DNA of 35,598 nucleotides from Pseudomonadota bacterium (GTDB lineage: Bacteria > Pseudomonadota > Alphaproteobacteria > Rickettsiales > RGZB01), in contig RGZB01000017.1 of NCBI GenBank assembly GCA_010031735.1, forward strand, positions 1 to 35,598. Reading direction: 5' to 3'. The notes beneath the pieces are model-generated. The model was not told the DNA's origin. It worked only from the letters and a program-made list of their open reading frames with translations, and made no database searches. Each line of letters opens with the position of its first letter. The stretch's first letter is position 1. The translations under genes were made by a program, and so were the position numbers. Of this stretch, positions 26,556 to 34,510 are shown piece by piece.

Positions 26556-28742
26556 TTACGTTTTTACGTAGCGTTCGACGGAATAGATCGCCGATTTTGC
26601 CCTGAGCGAGGCCATCACATTCGCTAGATGTTTAACATCTTTTACCTCAACATCCACCAACATTTCGTAAAATTCCGTTGAACGGTAGACGATACGGAGG
26701 TTATTGATATTGCCACCGGCCTTGGCGACGGTATTCGCAAGCGTACCCAGGCTGCCGGTTTCGTGCGCGAGCGACAGCTTGAGACGGCCGACGAAGACAG
26801 CGGAGTTGGAGTCATCTTCCCAGGCGACGTCGATCCAACGTTCGGGTTCATCGACATAACGTTCTAATTCGTGGCAATCAGCGGTGTGGATGGTAATCGC
26901 CTTACCGGTATTGACGATCCCGACGATGCTTTCGCCCGGAAGCGGGTGGCAGCAACCGGCGAAATGCACCGCCATGCCCGGTGCGATACCGCGGATCGGG
27001 ATCGAGAGTTTCTTCTCGCCGCTCTCTTCTTCCTTGTGGCGCTTCAAGCGATTCAGAATCGAGAGCTTTTTGCGTTTGGTAGCGACTTCGCGGTCGGGAT
27101 AGACCGCTTTTAAGACTTCGGCCTTGCTCATCAGGCCTTCGCCCACCGCGGCATAAAGCTCTTCGATATCCTGCTTTTCCAGGAGTGGCAGTACTTGTAC
27201 GAGGTCTTTCTCATGCATTTCCAACCCTTCTTCCTTGAAGAGTTTGACGAGGATATTCTTACCGAGTTGGATGTATTCCGATTTTTGTTCGACGCGAACA
27301 TAACGGCGGATTTCAGAACGTGCTTTACCGGTGACGACGAATTTTTCCCAGGTAGGGGAGGGTTTCTGGGATTTCGAGCGGATGATCTCGACCTGGTCGC
27401 CGTTATTGAGCTGTGTACGAAGGGGGATGATACGCCCGTTCACTTTGGCGCCGACACAGGTGCGGCCGACCTCGGAGTGTACGGCAAAGGCGAAATCCAC
27501 CGGGGTTGCACCGCGCGGAAGCGCTATCAGGCGACCTTTGGGCGTGAAGCAGAATACCTGGTCGTGGTACATCTCCATCTTTGTGTGCTCGAAAAATTCT
27601 TCTGCCGAGGGCGCCTGTTCGATGATCGTCATCAGTTCGCGCACCCAGCGGTACTGTTTGCCGTCGGTGTTGAATTGCTGGCCTTGCTTATACGCCCAGT
27701 GGGCGGCAACCCCGAACTCGGCGATATCGTGCATCTCTTTGCTGCGGATCTGGATCTCGATGCGTTGGTGGTCGGGGCCCATTACCACCGTGTGGATGGA
27801 ACGGTAGCCGTTTTCTTTCGGCAGTGAGATGAAGTCCTTGAAGCTGCCCGGGACGTTATGGTAGGTCGCGTGGATGATGCCGAGCGTTTTATAACAATCC
27901 TCGATGTTATCCACGATAGTACGGAAGGCGATGATGTCGGTGAGTTGTTCGAAACTCACGTTCTTCATACCCATCTTACGCCAGATGGAATACGGTGTTT
28001 TTTCGCGGCCCGAGACGTATGCCTTGATGCCTGCCTTGATCAGCGTTTCCTTGAGGTCGGCGACGATCTTGTCGACCACTTTGCCTCCGCTCGAGCGCAG
28101 GTACTCCAAGCGATTGATGATCGATTTATATTCTTCGCCGTGCAGCTCGCGGAAGGCGAGATCCTGCAACTCATCCTTCATTTTCTGTACACCGATACGT
28201 TCGGCGAGCGGTGCGAAAATCTCCATAGTCTCATGGGCAATACGTGCGCGTTTCTCCGGCTTCGCAATAAAATGAAGCGTACGCATGTTATGGATGCGAT
28301 CAGCCAGCTTCACGAGCAATACGCGGAGGTCTTCCGAGATCGCGATCAGGAGTTTGCGGAAATTCTCCGCTTGCTTGGTGTCTTCGGATTGTAGCTCGAG
28401 CTTGGTGAGTTTCGTGACGCCATCCACAAGCTTCGAAATCTCTTTGCCGAATTCGCGTTCGATATCCTCGAAGGTGACATCGGTATCCTCCACCGTATCA
28501 TGCAGGATCGCGGTGATGATGGTGCTGGTATCGAGTTTGAAATCGGCAAGTATCTGAGCGACGGCGATAGGGTGATGGTAGTATGGATCACCCGAGGCGC
28601 GTAGCTGCGTGCCGTGGTGTTTTTTGGCGAAAGCATGGGCCTTCTCGACAAGCGCGGTATCGGCGTCGGGGTGGTGCTTTTTAAGCGTCTCGATAAGACG
28701 AGAAAGGCCTTCTTCCATTTTGACGGACGTCATTACTTCCAT
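26556..28742 (-). CDS. rel: bifunctional (p)ppGpp synthetase/hydrolase (RelA/SpoT homologue)
   Basis: 728 residues from the ATG at 28742. The HD hydrolase domain keeps its metal site (YYHHPIAVAQIL, ILHDTVEDTDVT). The synthetase domain has GREKTPYSIWRKM, YRSIHTVVMGP and IEIQIRSKEMHDIAEFG. A TGS domain (VFCFTPKGRLIALPRGATPVD) and a C-terminal ACT domain follow. Both catalytic domains look intact, as expected for the single long RSH enzyme of an alphaproteobacterium. A GTG at 28769 would add nine residues; neither start has a good ribosome-binding site. It sits downstream of rpoZ and 13 bp before pdxJ. Confidence 0.96.
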   Translation of the reverse strand: MEVMTSVKMEEGLSRLIETLKKHHPDADTALVEKAHAFAKKHHGTQLRASGDPYYHHPIAVAQILADFKLDTSTIITAILHDTVEDTDVTFEDIEREFGKEISKLVDGVTKLTKLELQSEDTKQAENFRKLLIAISEDLRVLLVKLADRIHNMRTLHFIAKPEKRARIAHETMEIFAPLAERIGVQKMKDELQDLAFRELHGEEYKSIINRLEYLRSSGGKVVDKIVADLKETLIKAGIKAYVSGREKTPYSIWRKMGMKNVSFEQLTDIIAFRTIVDNIEDCYKTLGIIHATYHNVPGSFKDFISLPKENGYRSIHTVVMGPDHQRIEIQIRSKEMHDIAEFGVAAHWAYKQGQQFNTDGKQYRWVRELMTIIEQAPSAEEFFEHTKMEMYHDQVFCFTPKGRLIALPRGATPVDFAFAVHSEVGRTCVGAKVNGRIIPLRTQLNNGDQVEIIRSKSQKPSPTWEKFVVTGKARSEIRRYVRVEQKSEYIQLGKNILVKLFKEEGLEMHEKDLVQVLPLLEKQDIEELYAAVGEGLMSKAEVLKAVYPDREVATKRKKLSILNRLKRHKEEESGEKKLSIPIRGIAPGMAVHFAGCCHPLPGESIVGIVNTGKAITIHTADCHELERYVDEPERWIDVAWEDDSNSAVFVGRLKLSLAHETGSLGTLANTVAKAGGNINNLRIVYRSTEFYEMLVDVEVKDVKHLANVMASLRAKSAIYSVERYVKT

Positions 28743-28840
28743 GGGTGGATATCTTTTTAAGGATATCACACTAACATAAATGACCCATAAAGGTAAACGA
28801 AATACGCCTCTAAAATCAGCGGACTTAAGGCCAATCTGGA

Positions 28841-29227
28841 TTAGTCTTTAACGTCCAGGTTGTCTTCAGCGAAGAGATCGTTCTCGTCCGCTTCTGCTTC
28901 GTGTGCACGCTGCTGAAGGACTTTCATGTCCTCCATTTCCTGTTCGATCAGGCTCTGCACGTCTTCTACTGCCGGCGCTTGTTCCGGTTTATCATCGATA
29001 TCCGACGGTTTCTGGAAGGAACGGATCACGTCTTCACGGAGTTTATCGACGTTCACGGATGCCGCTGCGATTTCGCGGAGCGATACCACGGTGTTTTTCT
29101 CGCCGTCGCGTTCGATGGTGAGCGGAGAACCGGAAGCGATGGATTTCGCACGTTGTGCAGCAACTGCCACTAGCTCAAAACGGCTTTCTACTTTCTCTAC
29201 GCAATCTTCAATGGTTACGCGTGCCAT
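28841..29227 (-). CDS. rpoZ: RNA polymerase omega subunit
   Basis: 128 residues. The N-terminal 60 residues are the omega fold: MARVTIEDCVEKVESRFELVAVAAQRAK, then TVVSLREIAA. The acidic C-terminal half (many Glu and Asp) is typical of alphaproteobacterial omega. It binds the beta' subunit and helps assembly; it also forms part of a ppGpp site, which fits its position before rel. TTAGGAG precedes the ATG. Confidence 0.96.
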   Translation of the reverse strand: MARVTIEDCVEKVESRFELVAVAAQRAKSIASGSPLTIERDGEKNTVVSLREIAAASVNVDKLREDVIRSFQKPSDIDDKPEQAPAVEDVQSLIEQEMEDMKVLQQRAHEAEADENDLFAEDNLDVKD

Positions 29228-29258
29228 CGTATACTCCTAAATAGGGATTGGGAGGGGC

Positions 29259-29286
29259 AATATAACAATATCCGAGGGCTTTACAA
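29259..29286 (-). promoter_or_regulatory. candidate promoter for rpoZ-rel
   Basis: On the minus strand TTGTAA (29286-29281) and TATATT (29264-29259) are 16 bp apart, 31 bp before the rpoZ ATG, in the 83-bp gap after the membrane protein gene. Confidence 0.5.
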
Positions 29287-29310
29287 GTATTTTCTGGGTC
29301 TTTTTGGGCG

Positions 29311-29748
29311 TTAAGCCTTGGCTTCTTTGGGTTTACGTTTGAGGAAGGATTTTCGCGGTTTTTCTTCGGCCTCCGGCTCTGATGCCTCCTCTTTTTCTCC
29401 GACCGGTTCCGGGACAGGTAGGGATGCGCGTGTAGTAGCGGCCGATACCAGCCAGAACACCAGCAACACCAACATACCGCCTGATATGAAATAATCATTA
29501 AATAACAGATTATTAGATATATTTTGAACCAGTACGCCACTGATCCAGAAAACGGTGAATACCGTAAGCAGCAAGCGACGGCGGAGGGGTCGCGCGGAAA
29601 GACGTGCGATCGTAGCGGGGAGGAGAGTCAGCACGATATAGAATTCCCTCGGCAGGTTGCCGTAGAAATAAAGGGTCGTAGTGCCGATCAGTAATGCACC
29701 TTCCGCGATCCCGGTGCGGCGTGCGGCCCAGAAAGAAAGGGCGATCAT
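29311..29748 (-). CDS. C-terminal part of a split membrane protein (see 29748-30746)
   Basis: 145 residues from the ATG at 29748, overlapping the stop of the upstream frame by one base (TGATG). It has about four hydrophobic helices, then a charged tail (EKEEASEPEAEEKPRKSFLKRKPKEAKA). The same frame stays open well upstream of the ATG and reads RILDSYSTWRKLYPILWIPA before MIALSFW. This is a natural transmembrane continuation of the upstream protein. So it is probably not an independent gene but the end of a 478-residue protein disrupted by a one-base frameshift. Translational coupling of two real subunits is the alternative. Confidence 0.6.
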   Translation of the reverse strand: MIALSFWAARRTGIAEGALLIGTTTLYFYGNLPREFYIVLTLLPATIARLSARPLRRRLLLTVFTVFWISGVLVQNISNNLLFNDYFISGGMLVLLVFWLVSAATTRASLPVPEPVGEKEEASEPEAEEKPRKSFLKRKPKEAKA

Positions 29749-30746
29749 CAAACCTGCGGGTATCCAGAGGATAGGATATAGTTTGCGCCAGGTGCTGTAG
29801 GAATCAAGAATACGATGAAAAAACCATTGAGGCAGGCGGCAAGCGCTACGAATAATCCGCCAAGGAAGGTATGGCGAATCTGAACCAGGGAGAGGCCGAC
29901 CGCCAAGGTGGCAAAAGCCGCAAGTTGCATATAACCACCGCCGATGGTAGCCATATTCGCCATAGCATTGATGCCGAAATAGATGAAAGTAAGCCCCATG
30001 CCTGCAAATCCGAAGCCGAGCCAGACGAAGAGGCTGGTGATGAAGAAAAGCGTGATGTCGACAAAGGGTATTATCTCGCTACTATCCATGGTTTCGTCAA
30101 ATACCCACGGCGTTGAAAGAGGTAGGTATTTACTGAACACGCCGCCTAAATGCATCCAGAGGGGGCTTTGGATAGAAGGAGTGCCATGTACGGCCTGATT
30201 GAGCCAGCCAGGGAAACCAATCTGACGTAGATAACCTATCTCCTGCGTGAATTGCCTCCAGCTTTCTTCACTGAAACGGGGGAGGTAGATCTCGCGGCCC
30301 TCGATGATGGCATCTGCTTTGGGTAAGACGGTTTCCGGTACTTGTAGATTACGGACATAGCTGGTGGAGATGAGGGGTGCACCCGTAGTGCTATCGGCAT
30401 ACGCGGTAGTACTGTGCAGCCCGGTGTAACCTACCTCAACGAAATAACGTGCGGCGTAATAGGTATCGTAGAGTGCGAAGAAATTAACGAAACTTTGACG
30501 CGGTTTTGCGGTAGTCTGCTCGGCGGTCACTGCACGTGCTGGAAGTGCTTGATAGAAGCTGCCGAATTGCACATAGATCGCGAGCGCCACCAGGCCGAGA
30601 TAGAAAAGCGGCAAGCCCGGGCGCATGGTAGCACGACGCATGGAAAGCCAGAGAATCGCCCACGCGTTCACCAATATGAAGACGCCCAGCTTTACACTGA
30701 AAGGCAATCCTAGAAAGGCAAATACCGCTTTATGATAGAGTTCCAT
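29748..30746 (-). CDS. N-terminal part of a split polytopic membrane protein, uncharacterised
   Basis: 332 residues as read. There are helices near 15-35 and 45-65 and a periplasmic loop of about 140 residues, including GYTGLHSTTAYADSTTG and GHxP-less stretches I cannot assign. At least three helices follow near residues 232-320. The layout is reminiscent of GT-C type or other multi-pass envelope proteins, but no signature proves it. After NGFF the frame runs into IVFLIPTAPGANY and stops at 29748. Shifting by one base at the six-T run (plus-strand A run 29818-29823) continues smoothly into the downstream frame, so the gene is probably broken. Function unknown. Confidence 0.65.
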   Translation of the reverse strand: MELYHKAVFAFLGLPFSVKLGVFILVNAWAILWLSMRRATMRPGLPLFYLGLVALAIYVQFGSFYQALPARAVTAEQTTAKPRQSFVNFFALYDTYYAARYFVEVGYTGLHSTTAYADSTTGAPLISTSYVRNLQVPETVLPKADAIIEGREIYLPRFSEESWRQFTQEIGYLRQIGFPGWLNQAVHGTPSIQSPLWMHLGGVFSKYLPLSTPWVFDETMDSSEIIPFVDITLFFITSLFVWLGFGFAGMGLTFIYFGINAMANMATIGGGYMQLAAFATLAVGLSLVQIRHTFLGGLFVALAACLNGFFIVFLIPTAPGANYILSSGYPQV

Positions 30747-30808
30747 AACAGCCGGAGGGATAGCAGAATTGTTCGGAATTCTCTAGTGTTATGTAGGATT
30801 TTAAGCCG

Positions 30809-31213
30809 TTACTGCTTCTTTTTCGGCAGGGGTTGTGGCAGGGGCGGCAGGTCATAGTCCTCAGCCAGACAGTCTTTCTTTTTTGCAATCGCAAGCAGGT
30901 AAGCATAACGTTTATAGAGCGCATTGATCTCGTGCTGTGCAGCTTCGCTCAAATCCATGAAGATGATCGCTGCCTGATTGATGTAAATCGCCGCACCGAT
31001 GCTCGCGACATTGCGTACGATGCTATCGCGCTTAGGCAGCAATGTGGCGACTTTCTTATCGATGCTATCGAGTTCGTAGGCGAGTTCTTCACAGGTCTTA
31101 TCCTGATCGCCCAACTGATGGATAATGACAGTGGCAGGCTCTCTGCCGCCGCAGGAGGCTATCAGTAAAACAAGGGCGAGGAGGCTTGGTATCCGCGTGA
31201 TAAATTTATGCAT
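30809..31213 (-). CDS. small lipoprotein, uncharacterised
   Basis: 134 residues. The signal peptide ends in the lipobox LIASC (C21). The mature part is helical with two Cys (KTCEELAYELD and KKKDCLAEDYD) that could form a disulfide. It ends in a Pro/Lys tail (LPPLPQPLPKKKQ) that could reach into the peptidoglycan. Upstream of the split membrane protein on the same strand and divergent from the ABC exporter. No family recognised. Confidence 0.7.
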   Translation of the reverse strand: MHKFITRIPSLLALVLLIASCGGREPATVIIHQLGDQDKTCEELAYELDSIDKKVATLLPKRDSIVRNVASIGAAIYINQAAIIFMDLSEAAQHEINALYKRYAYLLAIAKKKDCLAEDYDLPPLPQPLPKKKQ

Positions 31214-31296
31214 GGCAGCACTATAGCTATTTTATAAGCCCTGTACAACGTAGACCGAGAAAGCTATGGTTATCCCCGTGTTTTTTTGAGGGACTA

Positions 31297-32448
31297 ATGT
31301 ATTACATCGCGATGCAGATGTTGTTCGGAGACCGCGGTAAATATATCGCGATGGTGGTAGGTATCACCTTTGCCGCACTCATTATGACGCAACAGCCCTC
31401 CATCTTCCTTGGCCTCATGAGCCGCACGCATAGTTTCATCGGCGATGTTGGCCTTCCCGATATCTGGGTGATGGACCCGGGTGTGCAATATGTCGAAGAA
31501 CATAAGCCGCTCCGCGATACGGATCTAGCGCGTGTGCGTGGTGTTACGGGTGTAGAGTGGGCGGCACCTATGTACAAGAATTTCATGATCGCGAAATTGC
31601 CGGACGGCCAGACGAAGACCATCGATCTCACCGGCCTTGATGATGCCACATTGGTGGGCGCTCCGCGTATGGTGCAAGGGAATATCCATGATATACGCCG
31701 TGCGGATTCCGTGATCGTGGATTATGAGGCAGCGCAAAAACGCCTGCGTGTGAAGCTCCCGGATGGAAAGGATCGCCCGCTCGCGATCGGGGATGAGCTC
31801 GAGATCAACGACCGCCGTGCGGTGGTGGTGGCGTTCTCGAAATCCTCACGCAACTTCGTACTGCAACCGCAGATATTCACTACCTATACGCGTGCGACAC
31901 TGTTCGCGCCGCAGAACCGTCGCCAACTCACCTATATATTGGTGAAGGCGTCGAAAGATGCAGATGTGAACGCGCTTGCGGAGAAGATCAGCAAGGGCAC
32001 CGGCCTTAAAGCTTATACCAAGCAGCAGTTCAAAGAACTGACACTGCAATATTGGATGAAGAACACGGGTATCCCAATCAATTTCGGCATCTCGGTGATG
32101 CTCGGGTTCATCGTGGGTGCGGCGGTGGCCGGTCAGACGTTCTACAGCTTCATCCGTGAGAATATCAAACAATATGCAGCACTGAAAGCCATGGGGCTCA
32201 GAAATATCGTGCTTGCGAAAATGGTGCTGCTCCAGGCAATTGTGGTGGGTGTGATCGGCTACGGTATCGGGGTGGGTCTCACCGCACTCTTTGGTATACA
32301 GGTCCATGATTCGGTACTTGCGTTCCGCATGACGCCAGGCCTGCTATTATTCGCGGGTACGGGGGTTATGCTCATCATCGCGATCGCATCGTTACTGGCA
32401 CTCCGCCAGGTGATGAAGGTCGATCCGGCCGTGGTTTTCAGGGGATAG
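31297..32448 (+). CDS. ABC exporter permease (FtsX/MacB/DevC-like)
   Basis: 383 residues. An N-terminal helix (about 17-35) is followed by a periplasmic MacB-PCD-like domain of about 225 residues. Three C-terminal helices (about 262-286, 305-335 and 345-370) form the FtsX domain, including IKQYAALKAMGLRN, the usual cytoplasmic coupling segment. GAGGG lies 5 bp before the ATG. With the ATPase and the adaptor downstream it makes a DevBCA/MacAB-type exporter: a mechanotransmission pump that moves substrates from the periplasm through an outer-membrane channel. Substrate unknown. Confidence 0.92.
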   Translation: MYYIAMQMLFGDRGKYIAMVVGITFAALIMTQQPSIFLGLMSRTHSFIGDVGLPDIWVMDPGVQYVEEHKPLRDTDLARVRGVTGVEWAAPMYKNFMIAKLPDGQTKTIDLTGLDDATLVGAPRMVQGNIHDIRRADSVIVDYEAAQKRLRVKLPDGKDRPLAIGDELEINDRRAVVVAFSKSSRNFVLQPQIFTTYTRATLFAPQNRRQLTYILVKASKDADVNALAEKISKGTGLKAYTKQQFKELTLQYWMKNTGIPINFGISVMLGFIVGAAVAGQTFYSFIRENIKQYAALKAMGLRNIVLAKMVLLQAIVVGVIGYGIGVGLTALFGIQVHDSVLAFRMTPGLLLFAGTGVMLIIAIASLLALRQVMKVDPAVVFRG

Positions 32449-32449
32449 T

Positions 32450-33226
32450 ATGCGCGAACACTATCCTTCTTTCACGGCCGCTCCACCAAAAGACAATGTT
32501 TCTGCCAGCACCGCTGCCGGCATCGCCGTTTCTTGCCACGGTGTCACCAAGCGTTTCGGTACGGATGCTGCAGAAGTCGTAGCACTTCGCGGGGTTGACC
32601 TTGAGGTGAAGGAAGGCGAGCTCATGATGCTCGTTGGCCCTTCTGGCTGCGGGAAAACCACACTGATCTCGATTGTAGCGGGTATTTTAACGGCGAATGA
32701 AGGGGATTGCTCGGTGCTCAGCAAAAGTTTTGCGAAGATGAGCGGCCGTGAACGCCTGGATTTTCGTGCACGCAATATTGGTTTTATCTTCCAGTCATTC
32801 AATTTGCTGCCGTCATTGACGCTGGCGGAGAACGTGGCTGTGCCACTCATCATCAACGGTGTCGAGCGGCATGAAGCGATTTCGCGTGCAGGGGAATTGT
32901 TGAAGGATGTGGGGCTTGGAACACGTATCGATAATAAACCGAACCAGCTTTCTGGGGGTCAGCAACAACGTGTAGCGATCGCGCGTGCGCTTGTACACCG
33001 CCCGAAATTATTAGTGTGTGATGAACCGACGAGTGCGCTTGACCATGAAACAGGTGCGAAGATCATGCAACTCATCCGGGACATGAAAATGCAATTCGGT
33101 ACCACGGTGATTATCGTGACGCATGATAGCCGTATCTTCGAATTCGCGGACCGTATTGCATATATGGATGATGGTAAGGTCGAGCGGGTGGAAGCATTGG
33201 CGGATGTAAAACACCGGGTATTATAG
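32450..33226 (+). CDS. ABC exporter ATP-binding protein (LolD/MacB/DevA-like)
   Basis: 258 residues. Walker A is GPSGCGKTT (residues 63-71), the Q-loop FQSFNLLPSLT, the signature LSGGQQQRVAIARAL near 167, Walker B LLVCDEPTSALD near 185, and the H-loop VTHDSRI. The FNLLPSLT type of Q-loop and the downstream sequence place it in the MacB/LolD group. The first 25 residues are a non-conserved extension. The ATG is 1 bp after the permease stop, with AGGGG 6 bp upstream, so the two are tightly coupled. Confidence 0.95.
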   Translation: MREHYPSFTAAPPKDNVSASTAAGIAVSCHGVTKRFGTDAAEVVALRGVDLEVKEGELMMLVGPSGCGKTTLISIVAGILTANEGDCSVLSKSFAKMSGRERLDFRARNIGFIFQSFNLLPSLTLAENVAVPLIINGVERHEAISRAGELLKDVGLGTRIDNKPNQLSGGQQQRVAIARALVHRPKLLVCDEPTSALDHETGAKIMQLIRDMKMQFGTTVIIVTHDSRIFEFADRIAYMDDGKVERVEALADVKHRVL

Positions 33227-33270
33227 TGTGGTATTTGCCTAAAGAATAATTGTGTTATAGGACTTGGATT

Positions 33271-34221
33271 ATGAAATTGTTTAGATTCCGTTTTAAGACC
33301 GTGGTGCTTGCCGTTGCTGGCATCGTAGGCGCCATGGTGTTTGTAAATACACTCGGTAATCCACCGGAGCCACCGGCCAATCAGCTCTCTGTCCCGCCGT
33401 CGACGCCTTATCCGAATACGGTTTCGGGTACTGGTATTGTTGAGGCAAATACGCGGAACATCAATGTAGGCAGCCATCTCTCGGGTATCGTCGAGCAGGT
33501 GGTGGTAACGGAAGGTCAGGTGGTGAAAAAAGGCGATTTGCTTTTCAAACTGGATGACCGGGCCGCCCTTGCCGATCTCGATGTAAAAGAAAAACAAGTG
33601 AAGGTGGCAGAAGCCGCGCTCCAAACAGCGAAGGTCGAACTCGCCGATGAGAATGACCAGCTTAAACGTACCGATAAGATGCAAACCGGCCTGGTGGTGA
33701 GCGAAAACCAGCAGCAGCGCCGTCGCTATGCAAGCCGGAGGGCAGAAACCAATCAGCTCCGTGCGGAAGCCGATGTGGCTAGTGCACGCGCGGAACTGGG
33801 CCTGGCTGAAGTGATGCTCGATAAAATCTCTGTCTACGCGCCGGTGGATGGCCGTGTGCTGAAAGTGCGTGTGCGTCCGGGTGAATTCGTCTCAGCCGGG
33901 ACGGTGGCGTCGCTCTCACCCATTCTCATGGGTTCGGATTCTCCTCTCTACCTCCGGGTGACGATCGATGAGAACGATCTCTGGCGCTTTACCCCGACCG
34001 CGAAAGCCACGGCGGTGCTACGCAGTAATAAAGAAATCACCTTCCCGCTGAGGTTCGTGCGGGTGGAGCCGTATGTACAGCCTAAACAAAATCTCACTGG
34101 GGATATGAATGAACGTGTCGATACACGTGTGCTGGAAGTGATATATGCTATCGACGGTAGTGCTTCTAATGTCTTTATCGGACAGCAATTGGATGTGTTC
34201 ATTGAAGCCTCTAAAGGGTAG
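33271..34221 (+). CDS. HlyD/DevB-type periplasmic adaptor of the ABC exporter
   Basis: 316 residues from the ATG at 33271; a TTG seven codons earlier is also open, but AGGA lies 8 bp before the ATG. It has an N-terminal anchor helix (about 9-25), a biotinyl/lipoyl domain (VGSHLSGIVEQVVVTEGQVVKKGDLLFKLDD), an alpha hairpin, the second lipoyl half (YAPVDGRVLKVRVRPGEFV) and a beta-barrel. It should bridge the permease and an outer-membrane channel. The gap of 44 bp to the ATPase and common orientation indicate one operon with the two upstream genes. Confidence 0.93.
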   Translation: MKLFRFRFKTVVLAVAGIVGAMVFVNTLGNPPEPPANQLSVPPSTPYPNTVSGTGIVEANTRNINVGSHLSGIVEQVVVTEGQVVKKGDLLFKLDDRAALADLDVKEKQVKVAEAALQTAKVELADENDQLKRTDKMQTGLVVSENQQQRRRYASRRAETNQLRAEADVASARAELGLAEVMLDKISVYAPVDGRVLKVRVRPGEFVSAGTVASLSPILMGSDSPLYLRVTIDENDLWRFTPTAKATAVLRSNKEITFPLRFVRVEPYVQPKQNLTGDMNERVDTRVLEVIYAIDGSASNVFIGQQLDVFIEASKG

Positions 34222-34510
34222 TGGGTGCATAAATCCCACAGTTGCAATGTCTTGCCCCCAATTTGCAGGTAACCTACGAATGCCACCGGTTGAAAAATCA
34301 CGCCTAGAAATCCCTTGAAAATTGAAGTTTTTAGCGGCTTTCCGCGGCCAATACTTAATAAATGATTAATATTTAAGGGCTTATGGAAATACTGCCACGT
34401 AACTTCATTTACATTTGATGAAAGGGGTGGCATAATCCCGTAATGGTGCTCCATGCTTGCATGGACGTGCATTTACAGCTGTAGTGTAAGTTTTAGTTTG
34501 GGAAAAAGCC

